DNA from: Mycobacterium sp. URHD0025
Lineage (GTDB): Bacteria; Actinomycetota; Actinomycetes; Mycobacteriales; Mycobacteriaceae
NCBI RefSeq assembly: GCF_000426065.1
Contig: NZ_AUEQ01000009.1
Location: 124,001-188,000, forward strand
Direction of reading: 5' to 3'
DNA: 64,000 bases
Under the pieces are notes generated by a model. The model saw nothing but the letters and a program-made list of their open reading frames with translations, searched no databases and was not told the DNA's origin. This document shows, piece by piece, positions 28,499 to 35,892 of this stretch (its first letter is position 1; each line of letters begins with the position of its first letter). The position numbers were made by a program, and so were the translations under genes.

Positions 28499-29476
28499 GT
28501 GCCCGAATCAGTTTCCACCCGTCGCGTCCTACAGGTGGGCCCGCTCAAGCCGTCGCTCGCCGAGACCCTTCGCACCGGGTACGACGCGTGGGTGCTACCC
28601 GAGGGTGCCGACCGCGCGACGTTCCTGGCCGAACACGGCGCCGCCGTGACCACGGCAGTGACATCGGGGCGCACGGGTGTGGACGCCGACCTGATGGCGT
28701 CGCTGCCCAATCTCGGCGCGGTGATCAACTTCGGCGTCGGATACGACACCACAGACGTTGCCGAGGCCGCCGCGCGAGACATCGTGGTCAGCAACACTCC
28801 CGATGTACTCAGTGACTGCGTGGCCGACACCGCAGTCGGATTGTTGATCGACACGATGCGGCAGTTCTCGGCCTCTGACCGCTATCTACGGCAGGGCCGT
28901 TGGGTGACCGACGGCAATTACCCACTGACCCACAAGGTTTCAGGATCCCGCATCGGCGTCATCGGGCTCGGCCGCATCGGTCAGGCGATCGCCGCCCGGC
29001 TGGTCGCATTCGGTTGCCCGATCAGCTACCACAACCGGCGCGAGGTTCCCGACAGCCCGTACACCTATGTCGCGTCCGCCGTCGAACTCGCCCGCCAGGT
29101 CGACGTCCTGATCATCGCTGCGGCGGGCGGCAGCGGAACCCGCCATCTGGTCGACCGCGAGGTCCTCGCCGCGCTCGGGCCCGACGGCTACCTCATCAAC
29201 ATCGCCCGGGGCAGCGTCGTCGATGAACAAGCCCTCGTCGACGCCCTGACCGACGGCAGGCTGGCCGGAGCCGGCCTCGATGTGTTCACCGACGAACCGC
29301 ACGTGCCCGAGGCGTTGCTGTCTCTGGACAACGTGGTGCTGCTCCCCCACGTCGGCAGCGGGACGGTGGAGACGCGGGCCGCCATGGAGGCGCTGACCCT
29401 GGCCAATCTGGACAAGTTCCTGGAATCGGGCCAACTCGTCACGCCGGTGCCCATGCCCGCTCCGGCGGCCCAGTAG
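28499..29476 (+). CDS. D-2-hydroxyacid dehydrogenase (hydroxypyruvate/glyoxylate reductase-like)
   Basis: 325 residues from GTG 28499 with GAGGAG five bases upstream. Features: AVINFGVGYDTTDV, VSNTPDVLSDCVADTAVGLLIDTMRQF in outline, NAD motif GSRIGVIGLGRIGQAIAARL near 150, LINIARGSVVDEQALVDAL with the substrate-binding Arg, DVFTDEPHVPEAL with the catalytic Glu, and LLPHVGSGTVETRAAM with the catalytic His. It is closer to the GRHPR group than its neighbour at 18793. Likely reduces a small 2-oxo acid (for example tartronate-semialdehyde or hydroxypyruvate-like); substrate not provable here. Confidence 0.87.
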   Translation: MPESVSTRRVLQVGPLKPSLAETLRTGYDAWVLPEGADRATFLAEHGAAVTTAVTSGRTGVDADLMASLPNLGAVINFGVGYDTTDVAEAAARDIVVSNTPDVLSDCVADTAVGLLIDTMRQFSASDRYLRQGRWVTDGNYPLTHKVSGSRIGVIGLGRIGQAIAARLVAFGCPISYHNRREVPDSPYTYVASAVELARQVDVLIIAAAGGSGTRHLVDREVLAALGPDGYLINIARGSVVDEQALVDALTDGRLAGAGLDVFTDEPHVPEALLSLDNVVLLPHVGSGTVETRAAMEALTLANLDKFLESGQLVTPVPMPAPAAQ

Positions 29477-29567
29477 TCGGCCTTCTCATCCGCGAGGTCG
29501 ACGCAAGGGTCGCAGATACCTGCGCCGAACAACCATTTCGTCGATCTCGTGACAGTTCAGACCAAGC

Positions 29568-30494
29568 TCAACCCACGAAGTCTTCGACGAGATCGTCAGT
29601 GGTCCACTCGCGCTGCGGCAACACGTCGCGCAGCAGCCTCAACAGGGCCGGGTTGGTGCTGTCGCCACGCCAGACCGCGTCGAGTTCGACCGGACGTTCC
29701 CGGAACGCGCCGATGGAGCGGAACACCACGCCCTCGGGATGCAATGTGGCCGCCGAGGCGGGCACCAGCGCGATGCCGATGCCCGAGCGCACCAATACCA
29801 GCATGGTGTGCACCTGGGTGACGTACTGGACGTAACGCGGGGTCGCACCGGCGATGGTGAAGGTGCTGATCAAGAGTTCGTTGAAATAGCGCGCCTGCAC
29901 CGGCGAGTACATGATCATGTCCTCGCCGTCGAGATCGTTGAGAGTGAGCTGGCGGCTCATGTCCACCAGCGGGTGCGCGGCGGGCAACGCGGCGATGAGC
30001 TGCTCGTGCAGCAGCGGCCGGGATACCAGGCCCGGCCGTTTCAGGGGCGGTCTGGCCATTCCCAGGTCCAGTTCGCCCGTCATGAGCCCTTCGATCTGGG
30101 CGGCGGTGACCATCTCGCGCAGGTCGAGGTTCACGTCTGGTAGCCGCTCACGCGCAGCGTCGAGCAGTGGTGGCAGGATAGCGTGCGCCGACGCCGCAGT
30201 GAATCCGATCACGACGGTGCCGAGATCTCCTGCGGGAACCCGCTTTACATTGAGTGCAGCGCCTTCGGCCAACTGCAGGATTCGCCGCGCGTCGGGCAGG
30301 AATGCCACACCTGCCGGTGTCAGCGTGACCGAGCGGGTGGTGCGGTCGATCAGGTGCACGCCGAGTTCGCTCTCCAACTGCTGGATCTGGCGACTCAGTG
30401 GCGGCTGGGTCATGTGCAGCCGTTCGGCGGCCCGCCCGAAGTGGAGCTCTTCGGCCACCGCGATGAAGCACGAGAGCCTCGACAGTGAAAACAC
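29568..30494 (-). CDS. LysR-family transcriptional regulator
   Basis: 308 residues from GTG 30494. N-terminal winged helix: FIAVAEELHFGRAAERLHMTQPPLSRQIQQLESELG in outline, with TQPPLSRQI the recognition segment; effector domain from about 90 (GTVVIGFTAASAHAILPPLL). Last gene after the second dehydratase but separated by 128 bases that contain its own leaderless -10 and a perfect T-N11-A LysR box, so it is probably autoregulated and controls the aldarate genes. The nine bases before the start give no Shine-Dalgarno. Confidence 0.88.
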   Translation of the reverse strand: MFSLSRLSCFIAVAEELHFGRAAERLHMTQPPLSRQIQQLESELGVHLIDRTTRSVTLTPAGVAFLPDARRILQLAEGAALNVKRVPAGDLGTVVIGFTAASAHAILPPLLDAARERLPDVNLDLREMVTAAQIEGLMTGELDLGMARPPLKRPGLVSRPLLHEQLIAALPAAHPLVDMSRQLTLNDLDGEDMIMYSPVQARYFNELLISTFTIAGATPRYVQYVTQVHTMLVLVRSGIGIALVPASAATLHPEGVVFRSIGAFRERPVELDAVWRGDSTNPALLRLLRDVLPQREWTTDDLVEDFVG

Positions 30495-30500
30495 CGACGA

Positions 30501-30506
30501 AGCCTA
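30501..30506 (-). promoter_or_regulatory. -10 box (TAGGCT), likely leaderless promoter of the LysR gene
   Basis: TAGGCT on the minus strand ends six bases before the GTG at 30494. With this start, the LysR box at 30527-30541 covers about -33 to -47. Confidence 0.45.
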
Positions 30507-30526
30507 TCGCCGATGCGACCCGATAA

Positions 30527-30541
30527 ATGCGCATATCGCAT
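30527..30541. promoter_or_regulatory. LysR-type operator ATGCG-CATAT-CGCAT
   Basis: Perfect five-base inverted repeat with a five-base spacer, containing the LysR signature T-N11-A (T at 30528, A at 30540). It lies directly upstream of the LysR gene, overlapping its -35 position, as expected for autoregulation. The core recurs at 28347-28357. Confidence 0.55.
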
Positions 30542-30622
30542 GGATGCACGCGATTGACGGCCGCAGCGCGAATATATCCCGCGATCGCGGCCACGCGAGG
30601 GCGCCGTGGCCGGCCACCCCAC

Positions 30623-31888
30623 CTACCAGCGCGGGCTGACGGCCTCGAAAGACGGATCGACGCTGCGCATGTAGCCGGTGTCGTCGCGATCGGTGAGGCC
30701 GCAGCGAAGGTACTGCTCGTGGAGGGCGGCCAGCGCGTCGTCGTCGATCTGCACTCCCAGACCGGGACCGGTCGGCACCGGCACCGAGCCAGAGCGGAAT
30801 TCGAGCACACCGGGCCGGACGACATCCTCGGTCTTCCACGGCCAGTGGGTGTCGCACGCGTAGGTGAGATCCGGCGTGGCCGCGGCCAGGTGCACCATTG
30901 CGGCCAGGCTGATCCCCAGGTGGGAGTTGGAGTGCATGGACAATCCCATGCCGAACGTGTCGCAGATGCCTGCCAGCAGCCTGGACCGCTGCAACCCGCC
31001 CCAGTAGTGGTGGTCGGAGAGCACCACCGACACCGAGTTCTTGGCGACCGCGGGTGCCAGTTGATCGAACGCCACCACACACATGTTGGTGGCCAACGGC
31101 ATCGGCGCCTGGGCCGCGACCTCCGCCATGCCGTCCAAACCCGGTGTCGGATCCTCGAGATACTCCAGCACCCCGGCCAGCCGGGCCGCCACCTTCAGCG
31201 ATGTCTCGGGAGTCCAGGCAGCGTTCGGGTCAAGCCGCAGCGGATGATCGCCGAATTCAGCCCGCAGCGCCTCGATCGCGGCCACCTCCTCTTCGGGAGG
31301 AAATACGCCGCCCTTGAGTTTGATTGCACTGAAACCATATTCGTCGACCATCCGACGCGCCTGGGCCACGATGCCGTCGGGGTCGAGCGCCTCGCCCCAA
31401 CTGTCGGGTTCGGCGCCCGGGTGCGCGGCCCACTTGTAGAACAGATACGCGCTGAACGGCACCTCGTCACGCACCGCGCCGCCAAGCAGATCCGACACGG
31501 GCCGGCCGGTGGCCTGCCCTGCCACGTCGAGACACGCCACCTCGAACGGCGAGAACACCTGGTCGACCGCACTGGCCGAGGTGATCATGCCCGCGGTCCC
31601 GACCGCCGCCGTGTCCCCTCGCAGCCGCTCGGCGATGGATGCACGAACAGTGTTGAGGGCAAAGACATCCTGGCCGACGATCGCATCGGCGGCGGCCCGC
31701 AGCCGCTGTAGGTGCAGGGTATCGGCGTAGGTCTCGCCGAGCCCGGTCAGACCCGCGTCGGTGTCCAGCTGGATGATCGCCCGCAGCGCGAACGGCTCAT
31801 GCACGCCGACGGTGTTGAGCAACGGCGCATCGGCGAAGGCAACAGGCGTGATGCGCGCGCCGGTGATCCGGATCCGCTCAGCGGACAT
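30623..31888 (-). CDS. second glucarate dehydratase-family enzyme (enolase superfamily)
   Basis: 421 residues, clearly a different subtype from GudD at 19753: shorter, beginning ITGARITPVAFADAPLLNTVGVHEPFALR in outline. Catalytic features: KxK in FSAIKLKGGVFPPEEE, LRLDPNAAW, EYLEDPTPGLDGM, PLATNMCVVAFDQL, LSDHHYWGG and MHSNSHLGISLAAMVHLAAA with the catalytic His. ATG overlaps the kdgD stop (TGATG). It may act on glucarate or a related aldarate such as galactarate. Followed after 128 bases by its probable regulator. Confidence 0.88.
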   Translation of the reverse strand: MSAERIRITGARITPVAFADAPLLNTVGVHEPFALRAIIQLDTDAGLTGLGETYADTLHLQRLRAAADAIVGQDVFALNTVRASIAERLRGDTAAVGTAGMITSASAVDQVFSPFEVACLDVAGQATGRPVSDLLGGAVRDEVPFSAYLFYKWAAHPGAEPDSWGEALDPDGIVAQARRMVDEYGFSAIKLKGGVFPPEEEVAAIEALRAEFGDHPLRLDPNAAWTPETSLKVAARLAGVLEYLEDPTPGLDGMAEVAAQAPMPLATNMCVVAFDQLAPAVAKNSVSVVLSDHHYWGGLQRSRLLAGICDTFGMGLSMHSNSHLGISLAAMVHLAAATPDLTYACDTHWPWKTEDVVRPGVLEFRSGSVPVPTGPGLGVQIDDDALAALHEQYLRCGLTDRDDTGYMRSVDPSFEAVSPRW

Positions 31889-32811
31889 CAGTGCACCAGG
31901 GCGTCGGCGAGCACCGCCCGCCCGGCCGCGAGGATCCGGCGCAGCTCGGCGACATCGTCCGGACCGGCATCGACCAGCGGGGGACGCACCGGGCCGGCAG
32001 GGATCCCCTCCAGGGTCACCCCTGCTTTCACCAGTGAGACCGCATACCCCGGCACACTGTCACGCAGCCGGACGAGCGGATGGTAGAACTCGCGCAACAG
32101 TGCGGCGGTCAACTGCTCGTTGCCGGTCTCCAGCGCCTGGTAGAAGGCCAGCGAGATATCGGGTGCGAACGCGAAGGCGGCGGACGAGTACAGGGTCACG
32201 CCGATGGCGCGGTACGCCTGCTGCGACACCTCCGCGGTGGGCAGGCCGTTGAAGAACTGGAAGGGCTTACCGCTCGGCTCCAACGCATCGGTGACCGAGC
32301 GCACGATGCGCGACACCTGATCGAGATCTCCTGTGCCGTCCTTGAATCCGACCACATTCGGCATGAGTGCGACCTCGATTGCGGAGGCCTCGGTGTAGCG
32401 CGCGTTGTTACGGTTGTAGACCACGACGGGCAGGTCGGTGACAGCGCAGACCTCCCGCGTGTACGCCACGAGGCCCGCCTGCGGCATCTCCACGAGATAC
32501 GGCGGGAGCAGCAGGAGCCCGTCCGCCCCGGCTTCTGCGGCCACCTCGGCGAAGGCCTTGGCCGACGCGATGGAACCGCCCGCACCCGCGTACACCGGAA
32601 CCCGGCCTGCGACCACCTCGACGGCGGTGCGCACCACGGTTCGCATCTCCTCGGGATCGAGCGCATGGAATTCTCCGGTGCCGCAACCGATGAACACGCC
32701 GCCCGGTCCGGCCTCGACCCCCTTGGCGACGTGCTGCGCGAGCAGTTCCACGTCGAGGGCACCGGCCGCGGTGAGTGGGGTTACCGGGAAGAACAGGACG
32801 CCGTCCAGCAT
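31888..32811 (-). CDS. kdgD: 5-dehydro-4-deoxyglucarate dehydratase
   Basis: DHDPS/NAL-family TIM barrel that dehydrates and decarboxylates 5-keto-4-deoxyglucarate to 2-oxoglutarate semialdehyde plus CO2. 307 residues from ATG 32811, AAGGAG eight bases upstream. Motifs: GVLFFPVTPLTAAGALD, GGVFIGCGTGEFHALDPEE, LPVVVYNRNNARYT (Tyr of the catalytic relay), and the Schiff-base Lys in VVGFKDGTGDLDQ. Sits between the semialdehyde dehydrogenase and the second dehydratase, forming the complete route to 2-oxoglutarate. Confidence 0.92.
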   Translation of the reverse strand: MLDGVLFFPVTPLTAAGALDVELLAQHVAKGVEAGPGGVFIGCGTGEFHALDPEEMRTVVRTAVEVVAGRVPVYAGAGGSIASAKAFAEVAAEAGADGLLLLPPYLVEMPQAGLVAYTREVCAVTDLPVVVYNRNNARYTEASAIEVALMPNVVGFKDGTGDLDQVSRIVRSVTDALEPSGKPFQFFNGLPTAEVSQQAYRAIGVTLYSSAAFAFAPDISLAFYQALETGNEQLTAALLREFYHPLVRLRDSVPGYAVSLVKAGVTLEGIPAGPVRPPLVDAGPDDVAELRRILAAGRAVLADALVH

Positions 32812-32836
32812 GTGTCTACTCCTTGTTTCGTCGAGA

Positions 32837-34435
32837 TCAGTCTTTGGTGAGTTGGCCGTCGATACGGCGCCACAGTCCGTCCGGATTTCCGTCGGCAACG
32901 GCAGTGGGCAGCAAGGACTTCGGCGCATCCTGGTAGCACACCGGCCGCAGGAACCGCTCAATGGCGCGGGCGCCGACCGATGTGGTGCGCGAATCGGAGG
33001 TCGACGGGAAGGGCCCGCCGTGAACCATGGCGTGGCCGACCTCGACGCCTGTCGGCCAGCCGTTGAACAGAATCCGGCCCGCCTTGAGCTCCAGGACGTC
33101 CAGCAGTTCGCCTGCTTGGGCGTGGTCGGACTCGTCGGCCTGGATCGTGGCCGTCAGCTGCCCTTCGAGGCCACCCGCCAACCGCAGCATCTCATCGGCG
33201 TCAGCACACCGCACGATCACGCCTGCCGCACCGAACACCTCGGCCTGCAACGTTTGGGAGTCCAGGAAGGTGGGCGCATCGGTGGCGAACAGCGCGGCTC
33301 GGCACGAGGCCGCCGGCGCCTGGTCTTCGGATCCCCGCGCGATGAGCGTGGCTTCGCCCTGCAGTGCCGCCACCCCGCGACCGAAGCTGTCGGCGATGGC
33401 GGGCGTCAGCATCGCGGTCGGCGCACTTGCCGCCACGGCTTCGCCGGCCGCCGCGATGAACGCGTCCAGCTCGGGACCGTCGGCCGCGATCACGAGGCCG
33501 GGATTGGTGCAGAACTGCCCCGAGCCCAGCGTGAGGGACCCGACGAAGGCCCGGCCCAGCTCGGCTCCGCGACTCGACAGCGCACCGCCAAGCAGGAATA
33601 CCGGGTTGACGGCGCTCATCTCGGCGTACACCGGAATCGGTTCGGGACGGGCGGCCGCAGCGGCGACCAGCGCCATGCCGCCCGCCCGGGAGCCGGTGAA
33701 TCCGACGGCCTTGATCCGCGGATCGGTGACCAGAGCGGTACCGAGATCGGGACCGTATCCGTAGAGCAGGGAGAACGTTCCGGCGGGTAGGCCGAGGGCC
33801 GCGACAGCCTCGGTGATCGCCCGGCCGACGAGCTCGGACGTGCCGGGGTGCGCGTCGTGTGCCTTGACCACGACCGGGCATCCGGCCGCCAGCGCGGAGG
33901 CCGTATCGCCGCCTGCCACCGAGAAGGCCAGCGGGAAGTTGCTGGCACCGAATACTGCGACGGGTCCCAGCGGCACGCTGCGCTGACGAATGTCGGGACG
34001 CGGCAGCGGGTGTCGATCGGGCTGTGCGGGATCGATGCGGGCCTGATTCCAGCTGCCCTCCCGAAGCACTCCGGCGAACAGCCGCAGTTGGCCTGCGGTG
34101 CGGCCGACCTCGCCGGTCAGCCGTGCCCGTGGCAGACCACTCTCGGCGTGAGCGCGCTCCACGAGTGCCTCACCGATCGACTCGAGGTTGGCGGCGATCG
34201 CCTCGAGGAATCGGGCCCTGGTCTCGATCGGCGCCGACCGGTACCCCGTGAAAGCCTCGGCCGCGGCAGCGCAAGCCCCTTCGACATGCGAGCGGTCACC
34301 GTACGGATACGGCGGCTCAAGGGGGTTTCCCGTCTGCGGATCGACGCCGCGGATCTCCTTGCCGGTACCCCGCACGGAAGTTCCCGCGATCAACATCTGC
34401 CCGGACAGGTCTGTCGTCTGCACCATCGATGTCAT
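32837..34435 (-). CDS. NADP-dependent 2,5-dioxopentanoate (2-oxoglutarate semialdehyde) dehydrogenase
   Basis: 532-residue aldehyde dehydrogenase of the longer AldH type used in aldarate and pentose-acid pathways. Motifs: GPVAVFGASNFPLAFSVAGGDTASALAAGCPVVVKAHDAHPGTS in outline (cofactor site), GFTGSRAGG, general base Glu in VYAEMSAVNP, catalytic Cys in GSGQFCTNPGLV. Oxidises the KdgD product to 2-oxoglutarate. First gene of the second minus-strand operon; ATG 34435 has a leaderless -10 six bases upstream, and 25 bases separate it from kdgD. Confidence 0.92.
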   Translation of the reverse strand: MTSMVQTTDLSGQMLIAGTSVRGTGKEIRGVDPQTGNPLEPPYPYGDRSHVEGACAAAAEAFTGYRSAPIETRARFLEAIAANLESIGEALVERAHAESGLPRARLTGEVGRTAGQLRLFAGVLREGSWNQARIDPAQPDRHPLPRPDIRQRSVPLGPVAVFGASNFPLAFSVAGGDTASALAAGCPVVVKAHDAHPGTSELVGRAITEAVAALGLPAGTFSLLYGYGPDLGTALVTDPRIKAVGFTGSRAGGMALVAAAAARPEPIPVYAEMSAVNPVFLLGGALSSRGAELGRAFVGSLTLGSGQFCTNPGLVIAADGPELDAFIAAAGEAVAASAPTAMLTPAIADSFGRGVAALQGEATLIARGSEDQAPAASCRAALFATDAPTFLDSQTLQAEVFGAAGVIVRCADADEMLRLAGGLEGQLTATIQADESDHAQAGELLDVLELKAGRILFNGWPTGVEVGHAMVHGGPFPSTSDSRTTSVGARAIERFLRPVCYQDAPKSLLPTAVADGNPDGLWRRIDGQLTKD

Positions 34436-34441
34436 AAGGGC

Positions 34442-34447
34442 ACGGTA
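34442..34447 (-). promoter_or_regulatory. -10 box (TACCGT), likely leaderless promoter of the dioxopentanoate dehydrogenase operon
   Basis: TACCGT on the minus strand ends six bases before the ATG at 34435, with no Shine-Dalgarno. A palindromic site lies upstream at 34492-34506. Confidence 0.45.
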
Positions 34448-34491
34448 CGACCCCTATAAATACATGTCCAAGTCAAAATATCCACTCACTG

Positions 34492-34506
34492 ATGCATCGA
34501 TTGCAT
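34492..34506. promoter_or_regulatory. palindrome ATGCA-TCGAT-TGCAT
   Basis: Five-base inverted arms with a five-base spacer, about 57-71 bases upstream of the dehydrogenase ATG and on the far side of an AT-rich segment (34455-34490). Same geometry as the LysR box at 30527-30541 (N5 arms, N5 spacer, outer ATGC/GCAT shared), so the same regulator may bind both. Confidence 0.45.
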
Positions 34507-34600
34507 TAGTTCTCTGGCCTTAGCGCGGAAGAAGAGCCGGCAGCCCCCGCCAGGTGGGCCGTGGCGAGCGGCCGTTGTTTACACCGTTATTATTTGTCGA

Positions 34601-34614
34601 CGCCTCCATAGGCG
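34601..34614 (+). promoter_or_regulatory. small hairpin in the leader of the STAS gene
   Basis: CGCCT-CCAT-AGGCG forms a five-base-pair stem with a four-base loop, 14 bases before the GGAGG of the STAS-domain gene. Possible leader structure; role unknown. The 202-base gap 34436-34637 otherwise holds the divergent promoters. Confidence 0.25.
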
Positions 34615-34637
34615 CCCCAATCACCCCGGAGGTGACG

Positions 34638-35000
34638 ATGACTAGCCAGCCGGACCCGGCAAGCTGCTCGGTGGAAGAGAGCCGTGTCGGTGATGTGAGT
34701 GTGGTGGCAGTGGCCGGAACGGTCGACATGCTCACCTCACCGAAACTCGAAGAGGGGATCACCGCTGCCGCCAAGAGCTCGCCCTCGGCCATCGTTGTCG
34801 ATCTGAGTGCCGTGGAATTTCTGGCCTCGGCCGGGATGGGTGTCCTGGTCGCCGCGCAGGAGCAACTGGACGACGCGGTGCGGTTCGCCGTCGTCGCTGA
34901 TGGACCGGCCACCAGCCGCCCGCTGAAACTGGTGGGGATTGCCGACGTCGTCGACCTGTTCGCGACGCTCGACGAGGCATTGGCCGCACTGAAGACATAA
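34638..35000 (+). CDS. STAS-domain anti-sigma factor antagonist
   Basis: 120 residues from ATG 34638, GGAGG (34628-34632) five bases upstream. STAS fold: VSVVAVAGTVDMLTSPKLEEGI, AIVVDLSAVEFLASAGMGVLVAAQEQL in outline. The serine in FLASAGMG aligns with the phosphorylated Ser/Thr of SpoIIAA/RsbV-type antagonists. Partner switching: the unphosphorylated form binds the anti-sigma kinase and frees a sigma factor. The kinase-like gene follows after 32 bases and an RsbU-like phosphatase lies at 37463, so the module is complete except for the sigma factor. Confidence 0.88.
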   Translation: MTSQPDPASCSVEESRVGDVSVVAVAGTVDMLTSPKLEEGITAAAKSSPSAIVVDLSAVEFLASAGMGVLVAAQEQLDDAVRFAVVADGPATSRPLKLVGIADVVDLFATLDEALAALKT

Positions 35001-35032
35001 CAGCGGCGATAACGGGGTAGCCACAGGTCGAC

Positions 35033-35476
35033 ATGACAGACGCAGGCCAGTCAGCTCATTTCACGAAGCATGTCAGGGCCGCGCCGGAAGACGCGGCACA
35101 GATACGGCGTGAATTCTCCAGTTGGCTGCGTGCGCATTTCACCCTCGACCCCACCCGGGCCAGCGATGTGGTGCTGGCCGTGAACGAGGCATTGGCCAAC
35201 GCTGCCGAGTTCGCGTACGTGAACTCGGCGGCGCCCGGGTTGATGCATCTGCGTGCCGATTACGACGGCGACGCGGAGGTTCTCACCGTCACCGTCAGCG
35301 ATGAGGGCATGTGGCGCATCGCCGAAACCGACCACAAGAACCCGGCCCGCGGTCGCGGTATCCCGTTGATGCGTGCCCTCACCGATCGAGCCGTCATCGA
35401 CTCGAACCACGCGGGCACAGCGGTGCGCCTGCAGTGGGACAACATCGATCAGAACTGTGGAAGCCGTACCACCTGA
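35033..35476 (+). CDS. RsbW-like anti-sigma factor, ATP-binding (HATPase_c_2)
   Basis: 147 residues. GHKL-type ATP site: N box VVLAVNEALANAAEFAYVN, G1 VSDEGMWRIAE, G2 ARGRGIPLMRALTDRAVI. Such proteins bind a sigma factor and phosphorylate their STAS antagonist. Follows the STAS gene by 32 bases. Its last 28 bases overlap the converging response-regulator gene (35449-35476), so the two transcripts are antisense at their ends. Confidence 0.87.
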   Translation: MTDAGQSAHFTKHVRAAPEDAAQIRREFSSWLRAHFTLDPTRASDVVLAVNEALANAAEFAYVNSAAPGLMHLRADYDGDAEVLTVTVSDEGMWRIAETDHKNPARGRGIPLMRALTDRAVIDSNHAGTAVRLQWDNIDQNCGSRTT

Positions 35477-35892
35477 ACGAAGAACTCGTCGATCTGACGG
35501 ACCGCGCTCATGAACTGGTCGAGGTCAACGGGTTTGGTGACGTAGGCATTGGCGTGCAGTTTGTAACTGCGGATGATGTCCTCTTCGGCCGACGACGTGG
35601 TCAGCACGACGATCGGGATGTGGCACAGGTCGGCGTCGGACTTGATCTTCTCCAGAAGCTGCCTGCCGTCGTACTTCGGCAGGTTGAGATCCAGCAGGAT
35701 CAGTTCGGGCCGCGGCGCGTCCTTGAAGGCGCCGCGCCGGTACAGAAAGTCCAAGCCTTCCTCACCGTCGCGCGCGACGTGCAAGTTGTTCTTGATCTTG
35801 TTGTGCTCGAACGCTTCCCGGGTGATCAGCTCGTCACCGGGGTCGTCTTCGACCAACAGGATGTCGATGGCTCGGCTTTCCGATGAGGTCAT
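35449..35892 (-). CDS. single-domain response regulator (Rcp1-like)
   Basis: 147 residues: receiver domain only. Acidic pocket VEDDPGDELITREAF, phosphoacceptor Asp in LILLDLNLPKYDGRQLLEKIK (about residue 67), switch Thr in IVVLTTSSAEED, and Lys in AYVTKPVDLDQF. The long loop and DILLVEDDPGDELITREAFEHN-like start are typical of Rcp1/CheY-type regulators paired with phytochrome-like kinases. Its ATG overlaps the histidine kinase stop (ATGA), so it is translationally coupled and probably that kinase's output. Confidence 0.88.
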   Translation of the reverse strand: MTSSESRAIDILLVEDDPGDELITREAFEHNKIKNNLHVARDGEEGLDFLYRRGAFKDAPRPELILLDLNLPKYDGRQLLEKIKSDADLCHIPIVVLTTSSAEEDIIRSYKLHANAYVTKPVDLDQFMSAVRQIDEFFVQVVRLPQF

